A stretch of 64,000 nt of DNA from JANMAT01 sp031359995 (GCA_031359995.1 JANMAT010000101.1:62001-126000); one strand, 5' to 3'. Counted from the stretch's first letter, positions 7,101 to 16,583 are shown. Translations and numbers: made by a program. The notes: generated by a model not told the origin, from the sequence alone.

Positions 7101-8912
7101 TCAGGTGTCGCGGCCGCCCACGGCGACGCGGTCGCGGCCGGCGGCCTTGGCCGCGTACAGCGGCCGATCGGCCCGGCCGAGGGCCACGTCGAGCGTCTCG
7201 CCCGGCGTGAGCGGCACGAGGCCGATGCTGACGGTGACCACCAGCCCGGGCGCCAGGTCCCCCCAATGCTCGTCGGCCACCACGCCGCGCAGACGCTCGA
7301 CCGCGCCGATCGTGCGGTCGATCTCGTCGGCCATGAGGATGGCGAACTCCTCACCGCCGACCCGGGCCACGACGTCGCGCGGTCGGGTGCCCCGGGCGAA
7401 CAGGCGGGCCAGGCGGGCCAGCACGCGGTCGCCGACCGGGTGCCCGAACTTGTCGTTCACCTGCTTGAAGTGATCGACGTCCACGAGGGCGAAGCTGACC
7501 AGGCCACCCATGGTGGCGGGTGCTTCGAGCATGGCCCGCTCCATCCGGCGCCGGTTGGGCAGCCCGGTCAGTGGGTCCTCGTCGGCCAGCCGTTCCAGCT
7601 GGGCGATGAGGCCGGCGCGGTGCGCCTCCGAGGCGAGCAGGTCGGCCCGGTCTCGCTCCAGCGCCTCCAGCGCGTGCTGCAACTGGTTCGTGCGCCGCCG
7701 TTGCTCGGCGGCCGCGAGCTCGGCTCGCACCACTTCGGCGCGCGTGCGGATGGCCAGGTTGCGACGCGTCGTCTCCTCCTGGTGCGAGGTGCGCACCGCA
7801 TCGAGGGCGCGGCGCAGGTGGTGCGCCTCGGCGCGATGGTCACCCTTGCGGCGCGCCACCTCGGCCAGCGCTTCGTAGGCCAGCGCGTGCATGGGTGACG
7901 TCGACTCGGTCGCGCTGAGGATCCGTTCGGCGTCGTCGATGACCTCGCCGTGGGCGCCCAGGTCCAGGTTGGCCAGCAGCCGTTCGCGCGTGACCGCCCG
8001 CCGGCTCGACGTGGGTGCCCGTTCGGTCTCGGCCAGGTGGGCATCGGCGGCGGCGACCGCCTCGGCGGCGCGGCCCAACGCCCGCAGGCTGGCCATGCGC
8101 ACCAGCAGCGCCTGGGGTCGCACGGAGGCCAGCACGCTCGACCGTCCGAGCGCCTCGGCCGCCTCGGCCGTGGCGATGGCCGCGGCGTGGTCGCCGCGCG
8201 CCTGGTGGGTGGTCGCCAGCACGAGGCGGCCCACGAAGCGAGCGTGGGCGGCGGTGTCCTGGTCGGCGGTGACGACGGCGAGCTCGGCGTAGCGCTCGGC
8301 CGCGGGCAGGTCGCCCACCGCCTGGAACGCCTCGGCGAGGTGGGCGAGCACGAGGGCGACATCGCCCCGCCGGTCGGCCTCGTCGGCCAGGGCCAGCGCA
8401 GCGGCGAGCTGCTCGATGGCGCCGAGCGGATCGCCGAGGTCGAGCAGGGTCGCACCCATGCTCGACAGCGTGAGCAGCGCCATCCCGGGCGTGTCGCAGG
8501 CATGGGCCAGCGCGACGGCGCGCTCGGCGGTGCGCAGGCCCTCGGTGGGGTGGCCGGTGACCGTCTCGGCCACGGCCAGCCGACCGAGGGCGCGGGCGAG
8601 CCACACGTCGTCGGCCGCCCCCTCGAGCAGAGGCACGGCGGCGCGCAGCTCGGCGGCGGCGCGCTGCGGCTCGTGCGACAGCAGCAGGAGATGACCGAGC
8701 GTCGCCTGCACGCGGGCCGACCCGACCGGGTCGTCGGTGCCCAGTTCACGCGTGGCCGCCACCATCGTGGTGGCCCGCGCCAGCGCACCGGGGAGGTCCT
8801 CTTCAGCCGCGACCCACAAGGCGGCGGCAACGGTCGCCGCCGTCACGCCGGCGCGCGGGTCGATCTCCGGTGGGCCGGCGTCACTCTCCGCGTCCGTGGA
8901 GCGTCCGACCAT
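7101..8912 (-). CDS. TPR-repeat diguanylate cyclase (GGDEF)
   Basis: A 603-residue cytoplasmic protein. Residues about 30-400 are alpha-helical TPR-like repeats, followed by a coiled coil (residues about 400-440, rich in RAELAAAEQRRR) and a C-terminal GGDEF domain beginning DEDPLTGLPNRRRMER. The active-site loop is GGEEF, a catalytically competent variant. The inhibitory c-di-GMP site RxxD is intact as RPRD exactly five residues upstream. Together these predict an active, product-inhibited enzyme that makes c-di-GMP in response to a protein partner sensed by the TPRs. It diverges from the DUF4388/pilus operon, and a c-di-GMP riboswitch sits 6.3 kb away in that operon. The ATG at 8910-8912 has only a close GGAGG. 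Confidence 0.9.
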   Translation of the reverse strand: MVGRSTDAESDAGPPEIDPRAGVTAATVAAALWVAAEEDLPGALARATTMVAATRELGTDDPVGSARVQATLGHLLLLSHEPQRAAAELRAAVPLLEGAADDVWLARALGRLAVAETVTGHPTEGLRTAERAVALAHACDTPGMALLTLSSMGATLLDLGDPLGAIEQLAAALALADEADRRGDVALVLAHLAEAFQAVGDLPAAERYAELAVVTADQDTAAHARFVGRLVLATTHQARGDHAAAIATAEAAEALGRSSVLASVRPQALLVRMASLRALGRAAEAVAAADAHLAETERAPTSSRRAVTRERLLANLDLGAHGEVIDDAERILSATESTSPMHALAYEALAEVARRKGDHRAEAHHLRRALDAVRTSHQEETTRRNLAIRTRAEVVRAELAAAEQRRRTNQLQHALEALERDRADLLASEAHRAGLIAQLERLADEDPLTGLPNRRRMERAMLEAPATMGGLVSFALVDVDHFKQVNDKFGHPVGDRVLARLARLFARGTRPRDVVARVGGEEFAILMADEIDRTIGAVERLRGVVADEHWGDLAPGLVVTVSIGLVPLTPGETLDVALGRADRPLYAAKAAGRDRVAVGGRDT

Positions 8913-8944
8913 GCCTCCACTATCGGTCACCGGCAAGACACGCT

Positions 8945-8956
8945 CAAGCGCGCTTG
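8945..8956. promoter_or_regulatory. 12-bp palindrome in the divergent promoter region of the GGDEF and pilus genes
   Basis: CAAGCGCGCTTG is a perfect palindrome between the diguanylate cyclase start (8912) and the DUF4388 gene (9048). It is a candidate operator shared by both directions; no regulator can be named. Confidence 0.35.
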
Positions 8957-9047
8957 CGGATCCTTTGCCAATGCGTCCCCTCAAACCGGACCCATGCTGC
9001 GCCGATGGAGTCGGGAGATCGTCAAGCGCGTGAGGAGGACGCCGGTC

Positions 9048-9629
9048 ATGCCCGTCCAAGGGTCCATCGACACGTTTCCGGTGCGCGGCCTGCTCGAGTT
9101 CCTGGCCCTCACGGAGCGCACCGGCCGGCTCGTCGTGCACGCCGAGCCGTGCCTCGGCCTCGTCGCGCTGCGCGAAGGCCGCCTGGTGGGCGCCGGTGTC
9201 GGCGCCGACGCCAGCATGCCTACGCTCGCCGCATCCCCCTCGGTCACCTCGCTGGGTGATGTCCTCGCGGACGTGGTCACCTGGCCGTCAGGTCGGTTCG
9301 CGTTCCATCCCGATGGCGTCGGTGGGAACGCCCGCGGCTTCGAGGTCGGCGAGACGCTCGCCGCCGTCGACGAGCTGCTCAGCCGGCACGGCGACGACAG
9401 TGACCTCAGGACCGAGCACGTCGTGCAGTTGAACGAGGAGCCCGGCTTCCGTCGCGTCCACCTCGACCACGAGCACTGGCAGATCGTCAGCGCCGTCGGG
9501 GACGGCGCCACCGTCGCCGCCCTGGCCCACGCCGTCGGCCTGGGGCTACCGGCCGTGCGGCGTCGGGTCGCCGAGCTCGTAGGACTCGGCCTGGCCACCG
9601 TCCGGCCCTCCCTGGCATCGGCGGCGTGA
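9048..9629 (+). CDS. DUF4388 (PATAN-like) domain protein
   Basis: A 193-residue protein opening with the DUF4388 pattern: GSIDTFPVRGLLEFLALTER, then GRLVVHA, a 'LVALREGRLVGA' strand pair and GDVLADVVTWPSGRFAFHP. A second, winged-helix-like half ends the protein. DUF4388/PATAN proteins are associated with signalling and gliding or pilus systems in other bacteria (family knowledge), and this copy heads the pilus operon. The ATG at 9048 is chosen because GAGGAGGA lies just upstream; an upstream in-frame ATG at 8994 has no such site. The stop overlaps the start of the next gene. Confidence 0.75.
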   Translation: MPVQGSIDTFPVRGLLEFLALTERTGRLVVHAEPCLGLVALREGRLVGAGVGADASMPTLAASPSVTSLGDVLADVVTWPSGRFAFHPDGVGGNARGFEVGETLAAVDELLSRHGDDSDLRTEHVVQLNEEPGFRRVHLDHEHWQIVSAVGDGATVAALAHAVGLGLPAVRRRVAELVGLGLATVRPSLASAA

Positions 9630-10924
9630 TGCTCAATGATCCCGCCGATCGGCCGATGGAAGAGGACGTGTCGACGCGACCAGCCACCGCCGCGAGCCCG
9701 CTCGCCGAGGCCCTGCGTCGCGGCGCGGCCCTGCCGTCGGCCCGCGTGGTCGTGACGGGCACGGGCACGCCCGTGACGTTCGCCGTGGGCGGGCACCGCA
9801 TCGCACCCCTCGGTGACTCGCTCGAACCACCGCTCGACCAGCTCGCGGCGGCACTCGCCGTTCCCGACGCCGGCATCAGCGTGACCGAGGCGACCGACGC
9901 CGAGGTCGTCGAGGCGTTGGCCGAGGCCTCCATCGACCTCGACGTCGCCCTCACCCAGGCCGGCGCCACGGCCGCGGCGTGGCACGAGATCCTGCGTGTC
10001 GTGCCCGACGACCGGGCCGTGGTCCGCCTCGTCGCAACGCTGCCGCCCGGCGGCATCGACATGAGCGACGACCAGTGGCGAGTGCTCGCCCGCATCGCCG
10101 GCGGCCGGCCGGTGGGCGAGCTGGCGCAGCTGCTCGAGCTCGGACAGCTCGCCGCCATGCAGACCGTGCACGCCCTGGCCATCGAGGGCCTCGTCACCAT
10201 CGTGGCCGCGCCACGCGTGCTCGCGGCCCCGCCGGTGGCGGCGGCACTCGCACCCCCGGCCTTGCCGCCGCCCGGCGCCGCCCCGCTCCCGGCCCCGGCA
10301 CCACCCGCCGGCTTCGCACCGCCGGTCGCGCCGGCAGCGCCGGTGCCGGTGCCGGTCACCGCAGAGGCACCTTCGCCGCTCACGCCGGTCGGACTCGAGC
10401 CGGCGGCGAGCCCGGCCACCCCGGTCGACCCCGGCTGGGTCGACGATGCACCCGCGGCGGCCGACGATGCCTGGTCCACCGCCGCCCCTGCCGCCGTGGT
10501 CGCCGATGACGAGTGGGGCGAGACCCCCACCGAGATCGAGACGACCACATGGGACCACGAGCCGACTCCCACGGTGCGGACCACCGCACCGGACGCCGGC
10601 GCCTGGGGGGCCGACGAGTCGGCCGGGCCGGCCCTGCCGGCCGAGCCGGCCCTGCCGGCGACCGCCGACCTGTGGGCCGACGAGGCACCAGCACCTCCCC
10701 CGACGACACCGGTCGCCGGGGCGCCGGCCGCGCCCGTTCGGCCGCCGGCCCCCCGACCGGTCGCTCCACTCGCCGCGTTCGACCGTGACGCCGTCGCACC
10801 CCGGCCGGCCGACGCCGACCCGCCGATCGCACCGGCCGACGACTTCGGTAGCTCGGTCGTCGGTGAGGACGAGCTGGTGAACCGTGCGCTCCTGTTCAAG
10901 TTCTTGTCGTCGATGCGGGACTGA
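9629..10924 (+). CDS. Pro/Ala-rich linker protein with DUF4388-like N-terminus, pilus-associated
   Basis: A protein of about 431 residues. The N-terminal 190 residues look like a second DUF4388/winged-helix pair (VTFAVGGHRIAPL, then a MSDDQWRVLARIAGGRPVGE segment). Residues about 200-400 are a low-complexity Pro/Ala/Asp linker, and the last 30 residues return to ordered sequence ending VNRALLFKFLSSMRD. That terminal helix may be a docking motif (inference). I do not recognise a named family. It overlaps the preceding gene (TGATG) and precedes pilB by 26 bp, so a role in pilus control or assembly is likely. A GTG three bases upstream (9626) is an alternative start. Confidence 0.7.
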   Translation: MLNDPADRPMEEDVSTRPATAASPLAEALRRGAALPSARVVVTGTGTPVTFAVGGHRIAPLGDSLEPPLDQLAAALAVPDAGISVTEATDAEVVEALAEASIDLDVALTQAGATAAAWHEILRVVPDDRAVVRLVATLPPGGIDMSDDQWRVLARIAGGRPVGELAQLLELGQLAAMQTVHALAIEGLVTIVAAPRVLAAPPVAAALAPPALPPPGAAPLPAPAPPAGFAPPVAPAAPVPVPVTAEAPSPLTPVGLEPAASPATPVDPGWVDDAPAAADDAWSTAAPAAVVADDEWGETPTEIETTTWDHEPTPTVRTTAPDAGAWGADESAGPALPAEPALPATADLWADEAPAPPPTTPVAGAPAAPVRPPAPRPVAPLAAFDRDAVAPRPADADPPIAPADDFGSSVVGEDELVNRALLFKFLSSMRD

Positions 10925-10950
10925 GTTGTCCAAGAGGGGAAGTTCCCACC

Positions 10951-12639
10951 ATGTCCGCCACTGAGATCATCGCCGACGATGCACCACTGGGGTTCCTGCT
11001 GCTCCAACGTGGTCTCATCGCCGAGGACCAGCTCGACAGCGCCCGCGCCCGGCAACAGGTCGAGGGTGGCAGCCTGGCGCGCATCCTGATCGATCACGGC
11101 GCCATCACCGAGGCCGGGCTCGTCCAGGAGCTGGCTCGCCAGCTCGGCATCGAGTTCGTCGATCTCGCCGACTTCCAGGTCGACCCGACGGCGGCGGCGC
11201 GCATCCCCGAGTCGCTCGCCCGCCGCTACTCGGCCCTGCCGATCGCCTGGGACGGCGCCGTGCTCGTGGTGGCCGTGGCCGACCCGGCCAACGTGCTCGC
11301 GGTCGACGACATCCGCTCGGCCGCCCGTGCTCCGGTGAAGGTCGTCGTCTCCACCCAGGAAGCGATCGACAGCGCCATCAACCGCTACCTGCGGGCCGAT
11401 GCCGACGTCGAGGACTTCTCGGCCATGGGGGGCGAGGACGACGACGATGCCGACCTGTCGGCGCTGTCGGAGGTCGTCGACGACGCCCCGATCGTGAAGC
11501 TGGCCAACATGCTGATCAAGCAGGCCATCCAGGACCGGGCGTCGGACATCCACATCGAGCCGGGTGAGAAGGACGTGCGCGTCCGGTACCGCATCGACGG
11601 CGTGCTCCACGAGGTCATGCGGCCGCCCAAGGGTGTGCAGGCCGGCCTGATCTCGCGCCTCAAGATCATGGCCGACCTCAACATCGCCGAGAAGCGCGTG
11701 CCCCAGGACGGCCGCATCAGCGCCACCTTCGGCGGCAAGCCGGCCGACCTGCGCGTCGCCACGCTGCCCACGGTGTACGGCGAGAAGGTCGTCATGCGTG
11801 TGCTCGACAAGTCGACCGCGCTCCTCGGCCTGTCCGACCTCGGCTTCCTGCCGAACTCGCTCGACCGCTTCAAGTCGGTCATGGGCCTGCCCTACGGCAC
11901 CATCCTGGTGACGGGTCCGACCGGTTCGGGCAAGTCGACCACGCTGTACGCCACCCTCAACCAGATCAACGATGTGTCGCGCAACGTGATCACCGTCGAG
12001 GACCCGGTCGAGTACCGGTTGCCCGGCATCAACCAGGTGCAGGTGAACCCGAAGGCCGGCCTCACGTTCGCCTCGGCTCTGCGGTCGATCCTGCGGTCCG
12101 ACCCCGACATCGTGCTCATCGGTGAGATCCGCGACCGCGAGACGGCGACCATCGCCATGGAAGCGGCCCTCACCGGCCACCTCGTGCTCTCCACGCTCCA
12201 CACGAACGACTCGTCGTCGACGCCGTCCCGCCTCATCGAGATGGGCCTGGAACCGTTCCTCATCTCGAGCGCCATCTCGTGCGTGGTCGCCCAGCGACTC
12301 ATGCGCAAGCTGTGCGAGCGGTGCAAGGAGCCCTACGAGCCGAGCAAGGCCGACGTGGAGCTGCTCACCCGCGACGGCGACGTCGTGGTCGAGGACACGA
12401 TCTACCGGGCCAAGGGCTGCCCGGCCTGCGGCAAGACCGGATACCGGGGTCGCTTCGGTGTGCACGAGATCCTGCTCGTGACCGAGGAGATGCGGGCTCT
12501 CATCGCCGGTCATGCCCACGCCGATGCCATCAAGCGATGCTCGATCGAGAGCGGGATGTTGACCCTGCGCCAGGCCGGCGCGGCGAACGTGGCCCGCGGC
12601 TACACGACGCTCGAAGAGCTCCTCCGCGTCGTGGTGTGA
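10951..12639 (+). CDS. pilB: type IV pilus extension ATPase PilB
   Basis: A 562-residue PilB/GspE-type ATPase. It has an N-terminal MshEN-like region (residues about 10-150), a short acidic stretch, then the hexameric motor: SDIHIEPGEKDVRVRYRIDG, Walker A GPTGSGKST, Asp box VEDPVEYRLPGINQVQV, Walker B region DIVLIGEIRD and the His box STLHTNDSSS. A four-cysteine zinc motif (CERC...CPACG) confirms the assembly rather than retraction subclass. It powers polymerisation of pilins at the inner membrane with PilC. A good AGAGGGGAAG ribosome site precedes the ATG. The MshEN domain binds c-di-GMP in some homologues (established), which would fit this locus but cannot be confirmed by eye. Confidence 0.95.
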   Translation: MSATEIIADDAPLGFLLLQRGLIAEDQLDSARARQQVEGGSLARILIDHGAITEAGLVQELARQLGIEFVDLADFQVDPTAAARIPESLARRYSALPIAWDGAVLVVAVADPANVLAVDDIRSAARAPVKVVVSTQEAIDSAINRYLRADADVEDFSAMGGEDDDDADLSALSEVVDDAPIVKLANMLIKQAIQDRASDIHIEPGEKDVRVRYRIDGVLHEVMRPPKGVQAGLISRLKIMADLNIAEKRVPQDGRISATFGGKPADLRVATLPTVYGEKVVMRVLDKSTALLGLSDLGFLPNSLDRFKSVMGLPYGTILVTGPTGSGKSTTLYATLNQINDVSRNVITVEDPVEYRLPGINQVQVNPKAGLTFASALRSILRSDPDIVLIGEIRDRETATIAMEAALTGHLVLSTLHTNDSSSTPSRLIEMGLEPFLISSAISCVVAQRLMRKLCERCKEPYEPSKADVELLTRDGDVVVEDTIYRAKGCPACGKTGYRGRFGVHEILLVTEEMRALIAGHAHADAIKRCSIESGMLTLRQAGAANVARGYTTLEELLRVVV

Positions 12640-12691
12640 CGGTCCATCGACCGCACGCATCACTGACGAGAACCTGAAAACCGAACCCCGA

Positions 12692-12707
12692 AGCCTTCAA
12701 CAAGGCT
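12692..12707 (+). other. small hairpin in the pilB-pilT gap
   Basis: AGCCTT-CAAC-AAGGCT forms a 6-bp stem with a tetraloop 24 nt before the pilT ATG. It could modulate mRNA stability or translation. It is too weak to call a terminator. Confidence 0.3.
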
Positions 12708-12730
12708 CCTGAACTGCCGATCGGACGGCC

Positions 12731-13807
<1,077 letters not shown>

Positions 13808-13857
13808 CGAGTCCGTCCCCGTATCCGAGCTGACCACCGAACCCCCGAAGGCAACCC

Positions 13858-15081
13858 ATGACGACGACCTTCCAGTACAAAGTCCGCAACAAGGAAGGCA
13901 AGCTCATCGAGGGCTCCCTCGAGAGCGAGTCCAAGGCGCTCGTGGTCGAGAAGCTCCGCGGCATGGGCTTCGTGCCGGTGTCCATCGAGGAGTCCGGCAA
14001 CGCCTCCACGGGCAAGTTCGGCAAGGACATGTCGTTCGGCGGCAAGAAGCTCAAGACGCGCGACCTGGCCGTGTTCAGCCGCCAGTTCGCCACGATGATC
14101 AACAGCGGTCTGCCGCTCATCCGCGCCATCGACATCCTGAGCGAGCAGAGCGAGTCGAAGCTGCTCTCCGAGACACTCAAGCAGGTTCGCACCGACATCG
14201 AACGGGGTGCCTCGCTCAGCCAGGCGTTCGGGAGCCACCCGAAGGTCTTCAGTCGGCTCTATGTCGCCATGGTGCGCTCCGGCGAAGCCGGCGGTGTCCT
14301 CGACTCCGTGCTCATGCAGCTCGCCACCACGATCGAGAAGCAGCTCGCCCTGAAGCGGAAGGTCAAGTCCGCCATGATGTACCCGGTCGGCGTGCTCAGC
14401 CTGGTGGCGATCATCGTGTCGGCCATGCTCGTCTTCGTCGTCCCGAAGTTCACCACCCTCTTCGCGTCGTTCGGCAGCGAACTGCCCCTGCCGACCCAGG
14501 TGCTGGTGACCCTCTCCGACTTCCTGCGCAACTACTGGTACGGCGTCATCGCGGCAGGCGTGGCGGGCACGTACTTCTTCAAGCAGTGGAAAGCCTCACC
14601 CGGCGGCAAGGCGACACTCGACAAGATGGCCCTCAAGGCGCCGGTGTTCGGCACCATCGTGCACAAGTCGGCCATCGCCCGGTTCTCCCGCACGCTTTCG
14701 GTGCTGCTGCGCTCGGGCGTCAACATCCTGACGTCGCTCGAGATCACCGCCGACACGGTCAACAACGCCGTGGTCGAGTCGACCATCGAGGACATCCGCA
14801 ACGGCGTGCGCAACGGGCAGCCGATGTCGATGCCCATGGCGACCCACGACATCTACCCGCCGATGGTGGTGCAGATGCTCGCCGTCGGCGAGGAGACCGG
14901 GTCGGTCGACGAGATGCTTTCGCGTGTCGCCGACTTCTACGAGGACGAGGTCGAGGCCGCGGTCGACGGGCTGACGTCACTTCTCGAACCGCTGCTGATG
15001 GCGTTCCTCGGCGGCACCGTCGGCGCCATGGTCGTGGCGCTGTACATGCCGATGTTCGAGATCATCACCAAAGTGAAGTAG
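13858..15081 (+). CDS. pilC: type IV pilus inner-membrane platform protein PilC
   Basis: A 407-residue PilC/GspF protein with the usual two repeated cytoplasmic F domains. The first begins RDLAVFSRQFATMINSGLPL (residues about 63-82) and the second is FSRTLSVLLRSGVNILTSLE. Each is followed by a hydrophobic segment (MYPVGVLSLVAIIVSAMLVF, and LLEPLLMAFLGGTVGAMVVA near the C-terminus). PilC couples PilB/PilT rotation to pilin insertion. It is the last gene before a strong terminator, so pilB-pilT-pilC forms one unit and the pilins a second. Confidence 0.94.
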   Translation: MTTTFQYKVRNKEGKLIEGSLESESKALVVEKLRGMGFVPVSIEESGNASTGKFGKDMSFGGKKLKTRDLAVFSRQFATMINSGLPLIRAIDILSEQSESKLLSETLKQVRTDIERGASLSQAFGSHPKVFSRLYVAMVRSGEAGGVLDSVLMQLATTIEKQLALKRKVKSAMMYPVGVLSLVAIIVSAMLVFVVPKFTTLFASFGSELPLPTQVLVTLSDFLRNYWYGVIAAGVAGTYFFKQWKASPGGKATLDKMALKAPVFGTIVHKSAIARFSRTLSVLLRSGVNILTSLEITADTVNNAVVESTIEDIRNGVRNGQPMSMPMATHDIYPPMVVQMLAVGEETGSVDEMLSRVADFYEDEVEAAVDGLTSLLEPLLMAFLGGTVGAMVVALYMPMFEIITKVK

Positions 15082-15104
15082 CACCCCATCGCACCACCAG
15101 CGCG

Positions 15105-15138
15105 CAGTGGCCCGACCCCTCTAGGGGTCGGGCCACTG
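15105..15138 (+). terminator. strong hairpin terminator after pilC
   Basis: A perfect inverted repeat with 16-bp arms (CAGTGGCCCGACCCCT and its complement) separated by CT, 24 bp after the pilC stop. There is no T-run, as usual in high-GC actinobacteria. It separates the motor genes from the riboswitch-controlled pilin unit. Confidence 0.8.
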
Positions 15139-15246
15139 ACGCGTACCAGAGCCGAACGTCAAGCCCCACGGCGGAACCGTCAAGTGTGCTTCAAGTGGCT
15201 CAGGTCCCGGTGCGGCAACGCCGATGGGATGAGTGCCCGCTGACTT

Positions 15247-15330
15247 CTCTTGACAAGGGCAAACCCGCCGAGAGACGGGGACGCAAAGTCAAACGTGACC
15301 TACCGGCCGTGCAGGCCGCGGTCGGATGGA
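15247..15330 (+). ncRNA. cyclic di-GMP-I (GEMM) riboswitch aptamer upstream of pilin
   Basis: The element contains the two invariant blocks of the GEMM aptamer, GGGCAAACC (15258-15266) and GACGCAAAG (15280-15288). They are separated by a short hairpin capped with a GNRA-type GAGA loop (CCGCC-GAGA-GACGG). TTGAC (15250-15254) and GTCAA (15288-15292) can pair around this hairpin, and a second GC-rich hairpin follows the CCTA block at 15299-15302 and ends in GGTCGGATGG. GEMM-I RNAs bind c-di-GMP and commonly control pilin genes (established). The aptamer lies between the pilC terminator and the TTG start of the first pilin, with about 100 nt of downstream leader as expression platform. I see no gene in 15139-15246, which would hold the promoter. 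A covariance-model scan was not possible here. Confidence 0.82.
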
Positions 15331-15351
15331 CTTCCTGGAGAAAGGCCCTGA

Positions 15352-15359
15352 CGGTTCCG
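15352..15359 (+). promoter_or_regulatory. switch strand CGGTTCCG in the riboswitch leader
   Basis: CGGTTCCG, just after the aptamer, is perfectly complementary to CGGAACCG at 15412-15419 next to the pilin ribosome site and to an identical CGGAACCG upstream of the aptamer (15172-15179). The two mutually exclusive pairings suggest a translational switch (inference). Confidence 0.5.
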
Positions 15360-15411
15360 CCGGCAGGTTCAGGAGATGGTCCAGGGCGAGGAAACCCGTA
15401 GACCCCCAAAC

Positions 15412-15426
15412 CGGAACCGCTAGGAG
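15412..15426 (+). promoter_or_regulatory. anti-switch strand CGGAACCG joined to the pilin ribosome site TAGGAG
   Basis: CGGAACCG ends one base before TAGGAG, which is 6 nt ahead of the TTG start. Pairing with 15352-15359 would place a helix against the ribosome site. Confidence 0.5.
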
Positions 15427-15432
15427 AATCCG

Positions 15433-15975
15433 TTGCTCACTGAGCTCAAGAAGAAGCGTGACGAGGGCTTCACCCTCATCGAACTGTTGGTGGTCGTGCT
15501 GATCATCGGCATCCTCGTCGCCATCGCCGTGCCGAAGTTCCTCGGCGCGCAGACCGGCGCCAAGCAGAAGGCGGCGCAGTCGAACCTGCGTGCGGCCGAG
15601 AGCCTGGCCTCGACCGTCTACACCAACGGCGGCGGCCAGTGGAACGCCACCGTCGCCACCCTGCTGACGGACCTGTCGGCCGTCGACAAGTCGGTCAGCT
15701 GGGCCGACAAGGTCTCGACGGGTCCGAAGGCGATCGGTGTCTCGGTGACGAGCGCACAGTCGGTCACCCTCGTGGTGCGCTCGGCCGACGGCATGTGCTA
15801 CTTCACCAAGATCGACAACAGCGCCGCCTCGACAGCGGGCACCTTCTACGGTGCTGCGCTCATCGGTGGCTCGATCACCGGCTGCGACGCCAGCGCCGCT
15901 CCGGGCACGACGACGGCCGGCTCGACGATCGCCGTGACGCAGACCAGCAACGACCTCGGCTGGGCCAAGCCGTGA
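15433..15975 (+). CDS. pilA: type IV major pilin-like protein (first copy)
   Basis: A 180-residue prepilin. It has a short basic leader ending KKKRDEG, cleavage before Phe13, Glu at mature position 5 (FTLIE) and a 20-residue hydrophobic helix (LLVVVLIIGILVAIAVPKFL). The globular domain has two cysteines (GMCYF and TGCDA) that could form the usual C-terminal disulfide loop, and ends SNDLGWAKP. It starts with the rare TTG, weak by itself, but has a good TAGGAG site. The leader carries a c-di-GMP riboswitch, so pilin translation or transcription is probably set by c-di-GMP. The first 55 residues are nearly identical to the next gene, pointing to tandem duplication. Confidence 0.93.
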   Translation: MLTELKKKRDEGFTLIELLVVVLIIGILVAIAVPKFLGAQTGAKQKAAQSNLRAAESLASTVYTNGGGQWNATVATLLTDLSAVDKSVSWADKVSTGPKAIGVSVTSAQSVTLVVRSADGMCYFTKIDNSAASTAGTFYGAALIGGSITGCDASAAPGTTTAGSTIAVTQTSNDLGWAKP

Positions 15976-15980
15976 TGTGA

Positions 15981-16012
15981 GGGCCGGAGGAGGCACCAGC
16001 CTCCTCCGGCCC
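15981..16012 (+). terminator. strong intercistronic hairpin between the two pilin genes
   Basis: Perfect 14-bp arms (GGGCCGGAGGAGGC and its complement) flank ACCA, 5 bp after the first pilin stop. It probably acts as a partial terminator or 3' stabiliser, so the first pilin would be made in excess over downstream genes. Confidence 0.75.
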
Positions 16013-16052
16013 GCCTCACGTCCCCGCACGACCTCGGCACCTGGGAGCTGGC

Positions 16053-16541
16053 GTGTTCCACCGCACCGACGATCGCGACGATGGCTTCACCCTCATCGAG
16101 CTCCTCGTCGTCGTCCTCATCATCGGCACCCTCGTCGCCATCGCGGTGCCGAAGTTCGTCGGCGCCCAGAACGGCGCCAAGCAGAAGGCGGCGCAGTCCA
16201 ACCTGCGGGCCGCTGAGTCCCTCGCCACCGCCGTTGCCGCCCGCAACGGCGGTACCTGGAAGGCCGCGACCGTCGCCGCCGACCTCGACGCATCCGACCG
16301 CTCGGTCACCTGGCAGGCCGCCACCTCAGCGGCGCCGAAGGTGATCGGGTACGACCTCGATACCACCGGCAACGTGCTCACGATGACCAACCGGGCCGTG
16401 TCGGGCGACTGCTACTTCCTCCGCATCGACCTGAGCGGTTCGGGCGGCACGTACTACCTGCACACCACGACGGCCACGTGCGACGCGGCCGACACGAGCC
16501 TCACCTTCACAGCCACCAGCAACGACGTCGGTTGGGCCTGA
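16053..16541 (+). CDS. pilA: type IV pilin-like protein (second copy)
   Basis: A 162-residue prepilin with leader MFHRTDDRDDG, cleavage before Phe12, Glu5 of the mature form, and a hydrophobic N-helix almost identical to that of the first pilin. The globular part differs but keeps two cysteines (GDCYF, TATCDA) and the ending SNDVGWA. It uses GTG as start, and no strong ribosome site is apparent. It lies behind the intercistronic hairpin, so it may be a less abundant second or minor pilin. It is transcribed in line with pilM onward. Confidence 0.92.
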   Translation: MFHRTDDRDDGFTLIELLVVVLIIGTLVAIAVPKFVGAQNGAKQKAAQSNLRAAESLATAVAARNGGTWKAATVAADLDASDRSVTWQAATSAAPKVIGYDLDTTGNVLTMTNRAVSGDCYFLRIDLSGSGGTYYLHTTTATCDAADTSLTFTATSNDVGWA

Positions 16542-16583
16542 GCCCCGACTGCATCCTGCACCCTCCGCCGAAACGGGAACGCG

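Noticed and set aside
9487..12663. A 1058-codon open frame antisense to pilB and the Pro/Ala-rich gene
   Set aside because: Composition is His/Gly/Arg-rich without motifs. Long antisense frames are expected at about 70 % GC; the plus-strand genes have clear domains.
15139..15246. A second riboswitch or small gene between the pilC terminator and the aptamer
   Set aside because: No conserved blocks or plausible ORF are visible. It probably holds the pilin promoter and the upstream CGGAACCG strand.
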